Source of the DNA: Tolypothrix sp. PCC 7712
GTDB taxonomy: Bacteria > Cyanobacteriota > Cyanobacteriia > Cyanobacteriales > Nostocaceae
Direction: 5' to 3'
Assembly (NCBI RefSeq): GCF_025860405.1
Contig: NZ_CP063785.1
Coordinates: 7,131,390-7,195,389, forward strand
DNA length: 64,000 nt
Below are positions 43,414 through 51,661 of the stretch, piece by piece. The notes under the pieces are model-generated. The model was given only the letters and a program-made list of their open reading frames with translations. It ran no database searches and was not told the origin of the DNA. The translations under genes and the position numbers were made by a program. Positions within the stretch are counted from its first letter, which is position 1, and every line of letters begins with the position of its first letter.

Positions 43414-43671
43414 ATGCTCAAGGTCAGCAATTTACCAATTTCGACTACTGAATCCGATATAGACGAACTTTTTTCGCACTATAGAATAATTAAAATACAT
43501 CGTATAGATATCAAAAATGATGAGAGTATTGCCTATGTGGAGCTAGGTAATGATGAAGAGGAAAAAGATGCTATTGAAAAATTAAATAAAAGAAATTGGC
43601 GTGGTAAGGACATATATGTTGGTTCATTCAGAGGGGAACTAGTCGGCGTTGATCAGCCTGAAAACAAGTGA
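43414..43671 (+). CDS. Small RRM-type RNA-binding protein
   Basis: The 85-residue protein fits a single RNA recognition motif. RNP2-like LKVSNLPI is in strand 1, then helix ESDIDELFSHY, strand HRIDI, RNP1-like SIAYVELGN in strand 3, helix EKDAIEKLNKRNW and strand KDIYVGSF. The aromatic positions of RNP1 are reduced to one Tyr, and it differs from the usual cold-induced cyanobacterial Rbp proteins, which begin with a Y-V-G-N-L strand. It lies 50 bases upstream of a CHAT protease gene in the same orientation, so the two likely form an operon. An RRM next to a caspase-like protease suggests an RNA sensor or regulator role (inference). Confidence 0.75.
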   Translation: MLKVSNLPISTTESDIDELFSHYRIIKIHRIDIKNDESIAYVELGNDEEEKDAIEKLNKRNWRGKDIYVGSFRGELVGVDQPENK

Positions 43672-43721
43672 AAATATAGTTAATTTTTACATACATACAT
43701 AGACAGGAGGAAATTGAGCAT

Positions 43722-44738
43722 ATGAATCAACTTACATCAACAATTAAAAAAATTCTATATATAGGAACGCGCTCCCCTGATATCAACATAGACGATGAGG
43801 TGAAGGCAATTCAATATATTATGGATGCAGAGAACAGTAAATTTTTTGTAGATAACCGAACTGTTGATTCCACTGGCGACGTTGATCGTGCAATTCAGCG
43901 TGCAGGAAATTCGGCTCAAATTATCCATATTTCTGGACACGGCACAGGAGGAGGCAAAATCAAGATTGTAGAAAAAGATCCAAAAATAGCTGAAGAATTA
44001 GAACCTCGAACTCTAGCAGAATATATCAAAAATGCTGGAGATGTGGACTGTGTAATTCTCAATTTTTGCTACTCAAAAGAAGCTGCCAATTTCATTGCTA
44101 AAAACGCTAAAAATGTTAAACGGGTGATTGGAATAAATGATGATATTGATAGTCCATCCGCAGTTGAATTTTCCACTGCCTTTTACCGAGAATTGTGTGA
44201 CAAACCTCTCAATTCAAGCGTTGTAGATAAGGCATTTTTAGAGGGGCGGGCTGCTGCTTCCCAAATAAATAGAGATCATAAATACATTAGACTTCCTAAG
44301 GTCGTCTCGATATCTTGCTTGGGAGATGTAAATGGTTCCAGATTTTTGAATGGTAGAACAAGAGAGGGAACTGTTGCACTAGCGCCTAGTATAGAAGCGA
44401 GATTTTCTGGCACTAGATGGGAAATGGATGAGATTCCTTCTAATGGTGATAGTACTGTTGTAACATTGAAGTGTTTGGGAGATGTAGATGGTTATAGATT
44501 CTTGGATGGTAGAACAAGAGAGGGAACTGTTGCACTAGTAATGGATATCGAAGACTGGTTGACTGGCACTAAATGGCAAATACTTCCTTCTAATGGTGAT
44601 AGTACTGTTGTAACATTGAAGTGTTTGGGAGATGTAGATGGTTATAGATTTTTAGATGGTAGAACAAGAGAGGGAACTGTTGGGCTAATGGAGAAAGCAG
44701 ACGGGTTGAATGCTCAATGGCGAATTGATGATATTTGA
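43722..44738 (+). CDS. CHAT-type protease with three C-terminal trefoil-like repeats
   Basis: The 338-residue protein has a CHAT domain at about 1-195, with His in IIHISGHGTGGG and Cys in CVILNFCYSKEAA. Three repeats of about 50 residues follow (starting near residues 195, 245 and 295), each reading roughly SLGDVDGYRFLDGRTREGTV and ending in a G-T-(R/K)-W strand. Three such repeats with a closing Trp suggest a beta-trefoil, often a sugar-binding fold. The start is supported by AGGAGG at 43705-43710. The RRM gene precedes it. A protease with a lectin-like sensor would be a self-contained sensor-effector (inference). Confidence 0.78.
   Translation: MNQLTSTIKKILYIGTRSPDINIDDEVKAIQYIMDAENSKFFVDNRTVDSTGDVDRAIQRAGNSAQIIHISGHGTGGGKIKIVEKDPKIAEELEPRTLAEYIKNAGDVDCVILNFCYSKEAANFIAKNAKNVKRVIGINDDIDSPSAVEFSTAFYRELCDKPLNSSVVDKAFLEGRAAASQINRDHKYIRLPKVVSISCLGDVNGSRFLNGRTREGTVALAPSIEARFSGTRWEMDEIPSNGDSTVVTLKCLGDVDGYRFLDGRTREGTVALVMDIEDWLTGTKWQILPSNGDSTVVTLKCLGDVDGYRFLDGRTREGTVGLMEKADGLNAQWRIDDI
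44436..44682 (+). repeat. Two nearly identical 97-bp DNA repeats inside the CHAT-trefoil gene
   Basis: Positions 44436-44532 and 44586-44682 (period 150 bp, exactly 50 codons) differ at only a few bases. The third protein repeat, starting near 44304, is more diverged in DNA. This shows a recent in-frame duplication. Confidence 0.85.
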
Positions 44739-45027
44739 TTTGGACATTTTAAGCAACTTCTCAAGCAGTTCTGGGTACCACTGAACACCTGCGTTATCCC
44801 TTAATAATCTGACAACTTTGTCATCAATATCGCTCTAAAACTAAGTATAAAACCATGATAAAAGTTTATGGTTTTATACTTGATTTCTGGCAAAACCTCT
44901 CGTTGACAAATGGGTTGAAACCTTAAGTTGACAACAATAGTATCTTGCCGATTCCTTCTATTGTCGAGTAAATATTCTATCGCATAAGAATCAACTCTTG
45001 ATTCAGTAATACTCTTATTTTTGTACA
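44739..45027. other. Short intergenic gap between convergent genes
   Basis: An inverted repeat (TAAGTATAAAACCATGATAA and TTATGGTTTTATACTTGA arms, about 44841-44883) lies here. It can act as a two-way terminator for the convergent CHAT and WD40 genes. No gene is seen. Confidence 0.5.
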
Positions 45028-48000
45028 TCAATTACATAATTTTTTTAAACTATTTGCTTGAGTCTTCAAATAATCTCTGACTTGGCTGCATCCTTTTTCC
45101 AGCAACCCCTTCAAACTAATATCTGATACATCCCATAGTAAAACAAGTTTATCTGCACCAGCAGATGCCAACCATTTGCTATCGCTACTAAAACTCACAG
45201 TATGCACCGAACCTGTATGTCCACTCAGAGTTGTAATTAATGTTCCATCTTGTTGCCAAAGATTGATCTTCCCATCGCTACTAGCGGAGGCGATTATTTT
45301 TCCATTGGGGCTAAAGCTGGCATCAAGTACCGAACCTGTATGTCCACTCAGAGTTGTAATTAATGTTCCATCCCGTTGCCAAAGCTTTATTGTCTTGTCA
45401 CCAGCAGTGATGATGGTTTGTCCCTCGGAACTGAAACCAACAGACTGAATTTGACTTGTATGTGCTTTCTCCCATTTTTTAAGTACTTTACCCTCATAAC
45501 TCCACAATTTTATAGTCTTGTCATCACCGACGGTGGCAATTGTACGTTTGTCAGAACTGAAAGCCACACTCAAGACTCTAGCACTGCTGTTGTCTAAAGT
45601 TATAGGTTCTCTACCATCTAAACTCCAAAGCTTCGCGGTTCCATCAGCACTGGCAGAGGCAATTGTATGTCCGTCAGGACTGAAGCTAACGGACATAACC
45701 CTATTTTTATGCTCTCCCAGTGTTCTCAGAGCTTGTCCGTCTGCACTCCAAAGCCTTATTGTGCGGTCATCGCCACTAACAATAGTTTTTCCATCTGGAC
45801 TAAAACTAACAGCATTGACTTTACCTTTATGCTCTGTCAGGGTAGAGAGTAACTTACCATCTCGACTCCAGATTCTTATGGTTCCATCAGAACTTGCACT
45901 TGCAATTCGTTTATCATCCCGACTGAACTTTGCGCCAAGCACATTGTCCTGATGTCCAGCCAAAACAGTAAGCCCACTTCGATTTACCTGCCAAAACTTC
46001 GTAATATTATCGTTACCGGCAGTTGCAAGCATATTTCCATCTGCTGGACTAAAAGCTATACTGGGAATTGCTCCTTCATGACCTACCCAAGTATCCAGTA
46101 ATCTGCCATCTCGCGCCCAGAGTCTTATGCTTCCATCCTTACTACCAGAAGCAATTATTTGTGCATCTTTACTGACACTAACGCTCCATACCTCACTCTG
46201 TAGCTTTTCAGGAGGTTTAAAAGTCGTTAAAAGCTCACCCTCTTGATTCCAAAGCTTGACTGTTCCATCTAAACTACCAGTGGCAAAAAAGCTACCGTCA
46301 GGGCTGAAATCTGCACTCACAACATCGTTAGAATATTTGTTGAGAGTTTTTAGTAGCTTCTTGCCATCTTGGCTCCATAGCTTTACTGTTTTGTCATCAC
46401 TGACTGTGATCATGCGATCGCCTTTAGGACTAAAACTCACTTGCCTTACCAAGCCCTTATGTTCCTTAAGAGTAGAGAGCAACTGACCGTCCAACCGCCA
46501 CAGTTTTACGGTTCCATCCTTACCGCCAGTAGCTATCGTCTTTCCATCCCGGCTAAAACTTACGCTCATAACCCGATTCTGGTGAGCTTGAAAAAATCGT
46601 ATAGAATTACCGTTGTTGTCCCAAAGCCTGACTGTTCCATCCCGACTGCCAGAAGCTATCGTTTTTCTATCAGGACTAAAACGGACACTCATGACCTGTT
46701 GTGTATGTCCTTCCAAAGTTTTGAATAGGCTTCCATCCCGTCGCCACAGTTTTACGGTGTTATCATAGCTGGCTGTAGCAAGCAATTTACCATCTGGGCT
46801 AAAGCTAACACTCTGAACAAAGTTTGTATGCCCTTGCAAGCGGTTTTGCTCTCTCACCCAGTTCACAGACTGCGCTAAATTTGTCAGAACATCAGCCTGG
46901 ACTTGTTGGTCGGTGATGCCTCCAGGCAATTGTTGTAAATGCTTCCCTGCTTTTAATACATCAATCAGCGCATCAAAAGAATTTCGATTCGCCGTGAAAT
47001 TAGCTTTTGAAGATTGGTTCAAAGCCTGAATTTGCCCGATTTCTGCTTGTCTCCATTGATATCCAGCAAAAATAGCAAATCCAGCAAAGAATACTGATGT
47101 AATTGAAGTTACTACGATCTGACGCTTTCTAGCTTCTTCCTCTTGTTTTTGTTCCCTATCCCTCAATGCTACACTGGCTTGAATAAACTCTTGCTCGCCT
47201 GCGCTAATATCCTCTCGCCGTTGTTTTAGCTTTTCTTCCCCCTCTAGCAACGCTGCACCCCGCAACAATGCCCCTTCATCCCGTTGCGTCTGTTCCCATT
47301 GATACATTGCGGAGCGCAAACGGTCTTGCCAAGCCCGGAAGCTGCGGTCTGCATTCATCCATTGCCGAAGTTCACCCCAATTACGGATTAACGCTTCATG
47401 GACAACTTCTACTGTCTCTTGGTTAGCAGAATTTTGACTGGTAACTACTAATCGATTATCCGCCAACTGTTTCACCAATCCCCAACTGGCTTCACCCAAT
47501 TCAGCTTTCGTCGCTAGTCGCCGCGTATCCTCCGTTCCTTCACCCGGACGCACCAACTGGATAAAAATTCGCCGCACCTGTTCTTTTTGAGTGGCGCTCA
47601 AATTACCATAATTCTCATCTGCATGACGAGCCAAGGCACCTTTTACCTCACCAATTTCCTCATAAGCTGTATGAGTTAACTGTTTACCCGTTCGCCGCTT
47701 CCACAACTCTGTTAATGCAAACTCCAAAAGAGGTAAATTCCCTGGGTTATCTTCCACATCATCCAAAATGCGTTCCACCAGTCCATCTTGAAATGTCACA
47801 CCCAAATTAGAAGCAGGTTTTTCAATCACCTGTGAAAGTTCCTCACGATTCATCGGCCCCAGCTTGATGTCAGCATTTTGCAACACATCTGCAAGTGGAC
47901 GATAGGAAAGGAGATTCCCTAAGAAATCCGCCCGCATGGTTCCAACCAGCACAGTATTATTGTCAGGGTCAGATTGAAAGCAAGTTAATAAGGTATCTAG

Positions 48001-48630
48001 AAAACTATGGCGAATTTTCTGATCTGCACACAAAGTATAAAGTTCTTCAAATTGGTCGGCAATTAACAACACCCGATGATTGGGATAATTCCGTTTAATT
48101 TTGGAGAAAACATCTTGCAGAGGAACAGAACCATTGGCAAAGTATTCAGCTAACCGACGAGCTTGAAACATTTGCTCAGTAGCATTTTGATTAGGCTCGT
48201 ACAGGGGAACCAGTGACTCAGCCAGAGCTTGGAATGGTTCTGAACCAGGACGGAAGTGAGTAAACTTCCAATAACCTTGTTTTTGTAACTTCGGCACTAA
48301 TCCCGCCAACACCACCGAAGATTTTCCACTTCCCGATGCACCCAACACGGGTATAAACTTCCGGCGTTGAGTCGCCGCAAATAGTTCTTCTACAAATACC
48401 TCACGTCCAAAGAAAAACTCCGCATCATCGGGGCCAAAGTGAAACAAACCGCGATAAGGACAGGGAAGACTTTCGTCAGGAGCATCCGTAGAATTAACAG
48501 GTAATACTGTTGTATTTTCACGGTAATAGTAATTGGTGATAGTGATAGTAGCAGTATTGCGATCGCCCGTAATAATAGCACTGCTGAGGGCACTCCCTCC
48601 CACACTGGCGCTGCGGTCTTCTTCTGTCAT
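45028..48630 (-). CDS. STAND NTPase-WD40 protein
   Basis: The 1200-residue protein has four parts. Residues 5-35 hold the glycine-rich motif SVGGSALSSAIITGDRNTAT. The NTPase follows at about 60-450: PYRGLFHFGPDDAEFFFGRE is the conserved entry of novel STAND NTPases, with Walker A GASGSGKSS and Walker B HRVLLIADQFEEL. A coiled coil and a membrane segment come next (about 480-540; VVTSITSVFFAGFAIFAGYQ). The rest is about 14 WD40 repeats (595-1175, mostly VSFSPDGKTIASAS and D-G-T-(V/I)-(K/R)-LW). The propeller should detect a ligand and drive oligomerisation. Its start overlaps the stop of the truncated caspase by four bases, and it has its own GAGGGAG ribosome site. Confidence 0.9.
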   Translation of the reverse strand: MTEEDRSASVGGSALSSAIITGDRNTATITITNYYYRENTTVLPVNSTDAPDESLPCPYRGLFHFGPDDAEFFFGREVFVEELFAATQRRKFIPVLGASGSGKSSVVLAGLVPKLQKQGYWKFTHFRPGSEPFQALAESLVPLYEPNQNATEQMFQARRLAEYFANGSVPLQDVFSKIKRNYPNHRVLLIADQFEELYTLCADQKIRHSFLDTLLTCFQSDPDNNTVLVGTMRADFLGNLLSYRPLADVLQNADIKLGPMNREELSQVIEKPASNLGVTFQDGLVERILDDVEDNPGNLPLLEFALTELWKRRTGKQLTHTAYEEIGEVKGALARHADENYGNLSATQKEQVRRIFIQLVRPGEGTEDTRRLATKAELGEASWGLVKQLADNRLVVTSQNSANQETVEVVHEALIRNWGELRQWMNADRSFRAWQDRLRSAMYQWEQTQRDEGALLRGAALLEGEEKLKQRREDISAGEQEFIQASVALRDREQKQEEEARKRQIVVTSITSVFFAGFAIFAGYQWRQAEIGQIQALNQSSKANFTANRNSFDALIDVLKAGKHLQQLPGGITDQQVQADVLTNLAQSVNWVREQNRLQGHTNFVQSVSFSPDGKLLATASYDNTVKLWRRDGSLFKTLEGHTQQVMSVRFSPDRKTIASGSRDGTVRLWDNNGNSIRFFQAHQNRVMSVSFSRDGKTIATGGKDGTVKLWRLDGQLLSTLKEHKGLVRQVSFSPKGDRMITVSDDKTVKLWSQDGKKLLKTLNKYSNDVVSADFSPDGSFFATGSLDGTVKLWNQEGELLTTFKPPEKLQSEVWSVSVSKDAQIIASGSKDGSIRLWARDGRLLDTWVGHEGAIPSIAFSPADGNMLATAGNDNITKFWQVNRSGLTVLAGHQDNVLGAKFSRDDKRIASASSDGTIRIWSRDGKLLSTLTEHKGKVNAVSFSPDGKTIVSGDDRTIRLWSADGQALRTLGEHKNRVMSVSFSPDGHTIASASADGTAKLWSLDGREPITLDNSSARVLSVAFSSDKRTIATVGDDKTIKLWSYEGKVLKKWEKAHTSQIQSVGFSSEGQTIITAGDKTIKLWQRDGTLITTLSGHTGSVLDASFSPNGKIIASASSDGKINLWQQDGTLITTLSGHTGSVHTVSFSSDSKWLASAGADKLVLLWDVSDISLKGLLEKGCSQVRDYLKTQANSLKKLCN

Positions 48631-48899
48631 GCTCCCTCACTTATCAATTCTGTATGGCTTGTAATGATTTCATCCGTCACGCTTTGACACAGATGTTGGC
48701 GACAACCATTAACAACCGCCTGCTGAGTAGCATCTTGATTTAAAAGTGTATGTAAATGGAGCTGATATCCATCAGTATCTACCTGTCCTTCTAAATACTC
48801 TGTGATTGCAGTTACATCGTTTACACAACTCTGCAATGGAGAAACAGGACGTACATATTCATCAATTCCAACCAACAAAGTATATAAATTACGCGTCAT
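48627..48899 (-). pseudogene. Truncated caspase-like gene, lacks catalytic residues
   Basis: The 90-codon frame matches the first 72 residues of the caspase at 38101-40116 (MTRNLYTLLVGIDEYVRPVS onward) and then loses similarity just before the segment that would carry the catalytic His. The new tail VTDEIITSHTELISEGA ends in a TGA overlapping the ATG of the STAND-WD40 gene. It is therefore a relic of the segmental duplication, but its reading frame is intact and it may serve to load ribosomes for the downstream gene. No protease activity is possible. Confidence 0.8.
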
Positions 48900-49873
48900 A
48901 GTCTTTTCTTGACGTTCTAGTTCAATTAGTCAAATTTCTCTAATTTCTGTTTTGATTTACTCTACTCAAATCTGGCTAGCTCATATTTAGCCAACACAAA
49001 ATATGAGTAGTAGCTCCATAGGTTTTAACTCGTATGCAACACAAATTTATATAGCTACTATTTTCCAGATGATACTCGTACAAATTTATAGAACAGCATT
49101 TAAAAGTATATTAGCAGCATTAGCAAATTTACGATAGTCATTTACTATAAAAAAATTTAATTTAAATAATTGCTATTTCAGAGTTACTACACCTAAAAGA
49201 ATCGAGCTGATTACACCAGCACTGCTGAAAACTGCAATAGCAGTAGCAGCAGACCAAAATTATAAGGAAAACTTTGCCTGTTCCCCGTTGGTAATGTATT
49301 TATGGGGGTGAAGTTGCAAGTATTTATATTCAAAAATCTGGCAATTGATGCCGTTGCTGGGGCTGAGGTTCTGGCGTAGTTGAGGAACAAAATTACTGAT
49401 ATGACTGGCTACAAATTCAAAATTATCAATGATAATCATTATATAATTGGCACAAATTTTATTAGTTGGCATGGCGATAATGAATGGCAAATGAGGCTAA
49501 AACCTTATTTTATCTGGGCTTTTTGGCGGCGATCGCATCTTTTGACTGGGGTTATTCATATAATTTTAAAGACTAATCACATACTCTCAACGGAGAGAGT
49601 TTGTCTTTTTTATTTATGTAACAAAGCCCCCCTAGTCTGGATATTGCACAGTAGATTGCTTGAATTCAGGCTTTTATTACGCAACGACAAAAATATTTTT
49701 CTCATATTATCTTAATTTTCTCACTTATTTGCTTTTGTATGAGTATTTGCATGAGATTGTTATGAGATTATTCAGCAAGAAAATTGCTAAATTTAAAAGT
49801 AAGCTCAAATTCTTTATCTGAAAAATCGTTCAAGACTTTTCTTAACAAGGCTTGAAGAATTTACTAATTGAAG
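48684..49873. repeat. Segmental duplication, copy B
   Basis: This is the partner of 39901-41093, including the first 72 codons of the truncated caspase and about 970 bp upstream. Between 49874 and 50069 there are only very short frames (MVCALGTAYTAG..., then MNHYIDDEQPQTQ...) that I do not call. Confidence 0.85.
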
Positions 49874-50069
49874 ATTGCTTATGGTTTGTGCATTGGGTAC
49901 TGCTTATACCGCAGGAAATCCACTCGAAGCACTATGAACCACTATATTGATGACGAGCAACCGCAAACACAAAAGCTTACCGTTGCCGCATCTGCAAGTA
50001 GTGAGTAGACAACGAAGCAAGTGACGCTCAAAATTACCAAATAATCAAATCTATATTGTGAGGTTAACC

Positions 50070-51053
50070 ATGAATCTACAAGGTTTTGTTGGGGCAAACG
50101 AAAAGTACAGTGTTGAGGCGATCGCTCAAGACAGTATGCTAGCTTATGAAATTCGGGAGATACTCATTGAAATTGGTTATCTACAACCTCCATCTGGTGA
50201 AGCATCCTTATCAGAAAAAGGTTTTGATGATGCTACCATTGCTGCCTTGTTGAGATTTCAAGCTGAATACTTGCCGGAAACTAGTACAGAACGGCTGTAT
50301 GGCTTCTTGAGTGCGGAAACTGCATCCAGCCTTCTAAATGCCAAGCCCCATGCTAGAGCAGCAGTTCAACTCAAGAGTTCCAAGAGTAATGGCAAATCCC
50401 AAACTGGCGATATGGCTAGTCGGATTTACAACTACATGGTGAAAAAGGGCTACACCGTATTCACAGAAAGACAGGAATACAACATCATCTATATAGAAGG
50501 AATGAATGTAGATCTGACACTCAACGACGATCGCCCAAATTATTTCAACGATCTGCGCTTGGTGCTAGAAATTCAAGAAAGCAAGCCTGCGATCGTAGAG
50601 CTATGGGAGGGAACAACTGAACCAGGAGCAAGGTACACTAATACCCCTCTAAATCGTAACGGCGCTGCCAGGATTAAGTTTGGACAGTATCGAGCTTGGC
50701 AGGTAGGAACGCACCAAGCAGGCAAGCCAACGGCACATGAGGCATTAGTGCAAACAGGCGGTGAGGTGAGCGTTCATAGAGACTTTGATAAAAACTTCCT
50801 GCGTACAAATGACAAAATTGATACTGGTTTTTTCGGCATCAACCAACATTGGGGATTTGACTTTCCCCAAAACGATATCAAGACAGCTAGTGCTGGTTGC
50901 CTAGTGGGGCGCACGACAGCAGGACACAGACAATTTATGGAATTGGTGAAGCAAGATAAGCGCTATCGATCAGATAAAAATTATGTATTCTATGCAACTG
51001 TAATTGCAGGTGATGACCTGATGAAGCTGGAAAATGATGTCACTGTAAGTTAA
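50070..51053 (+). CDS. Peptidoglycan-binding and YkuD-like protein
   Basis: The 327-residue protein has an N-terminal helical part (about 15-85; LAYEIREILIEIGYLQP, GFDDATIAALLRFQAEYLP) with the layout of a PG_binding_1 domain. The C-terminal part has HWGFDFPQNDIKTASAGCLV, which resembles the His...S-x-G-C active site of L,D-transpeptidases and related cysteine hydrolases. I chose the ATG at 50070 because GAGG lies seven bases before it; a GTG at 50058 is also open. No signal peptide is visible. It precedes the cyanobactin protease by about 600 bases in the same orientation; whether it belongs to that cluster is unclear. Confidence 0.65.
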   Translation: MNLQGFVGANEKYSVEAIAQDSMLAYEIREILIEIGYLQPPSGEASLSEKGFDDATIAALLRFQAEYLPETSTERLYGFLSAETASSLLNAKPHARAAVQLKSSKSNGKSQTGDMASRIYNYMVKKGYTVFTERQEYNIIYIEGMNVDLTLNDDRPNYFNDLRLVLEIQESKPAIVELWEGTTEPGARYTNTPLNRNGAARIKFGQYRAWQVGTHQAGKPTAHEALVQTGGEVSVHRDFDKNFLRTNDKIDTGFFGINQHWGFDFPQNDIKTASAGCLVGRTTAGHRQFMELVKQDKRYRSDKNYVFYATVIAGDDLMKLENDVTVS

Positions 51054-51661
51054 AAAATTCTCGTCACAGCTGAAGGTAAGCTGATACGCACATAAATCAA
51101 ATATTCTGGCGTTAGGACTGTCAAGGGTCAAGAGTCCAAAGTCCAAGCTAGCCTTTGACTCTGGACTCTGGACTTTTGACAACCTGAGTGCGAAATATAC
51201 AATTTAAATGCGTAACAGCTTAATCAAATCAACGCAGATATGGAGCGATCGCTCCATATCACCAGTGATGGTTGTCTATTTGAAATAGCAGGCGATCGCA
51301 TCTCGTTGCAGTTCTCTTCAAGCTACGCGATCGCCAGTCGCCTACAGAGGAGCCACTGCGTTGGGCGGGTTTCCCAACTTGAAGCAAGTGGCGTTGGAAA
51401 TCCTCCTGCAGCGCTGATCTCACCGCACGTGACTGGCTCCCCTAGACAGCCTAAACGAAAAAAATGTGTTAAGTGCTAAAAATTAGGGGTAGAAATCACC
51501 GATTTAATAGTGCGATCGCAGTGAAATAGCTGCTGGTATTGAGAATCTAGCTGTATAACTGAGAATTAAAGCCCGATCTAACAATATCGCATGAGCCCCA
51601 ATAATTTTGTGAACTAATTAAATTTGTGAACCACTCAAATAAGGGATAAGGGCTATTCTCA
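51054..51661. other. Intergenic region upstream of the cyanobactin cluster
   Basis: It holds an inverted repeat of GTCCAAAGTCCA and TGGACTTTTGAC words (about 51126-51180) likely to end the upstream gene, three HIP1 sites, and the GC-rich palindrome at 51348-51444. The cluster promoter should lie in 51450-51660. No gene is seen. Confidence 0.5.
51348..51444. repeat. Dispersed palindromic repeat, reverse orientation copy
   Basis: GGAGCCACTGCGTTGGGCGG, then TTTCCCAACTTGAAG and GCAAGTGGCGTTGG, are the reverse of words found in the repeats at 14211-14483 and 41231-41664. Confidence 0.65.

Noticed and set aside
43722..44738. Tandem 150-bp repeats considered as a CRISPR-like or minisatellite array
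   Set aside because: The period is an exact multiple of three inside an open frame and encodes protein repeats; there are no short repeats with unique spacers.
45176..46728. Plus-strand frames of 61-144 codons opposite the STAND-WD40 gene
   Set aside because: They are antisense shadows of the WD40 repeats and repeat with the same period.
49879..50008. Two very short overlapping frames (18 and 24 codons) upstream of the peptidoglycan-binding gene
   Set aside because: No known family and no conserved counterpart in the window; probably chance.
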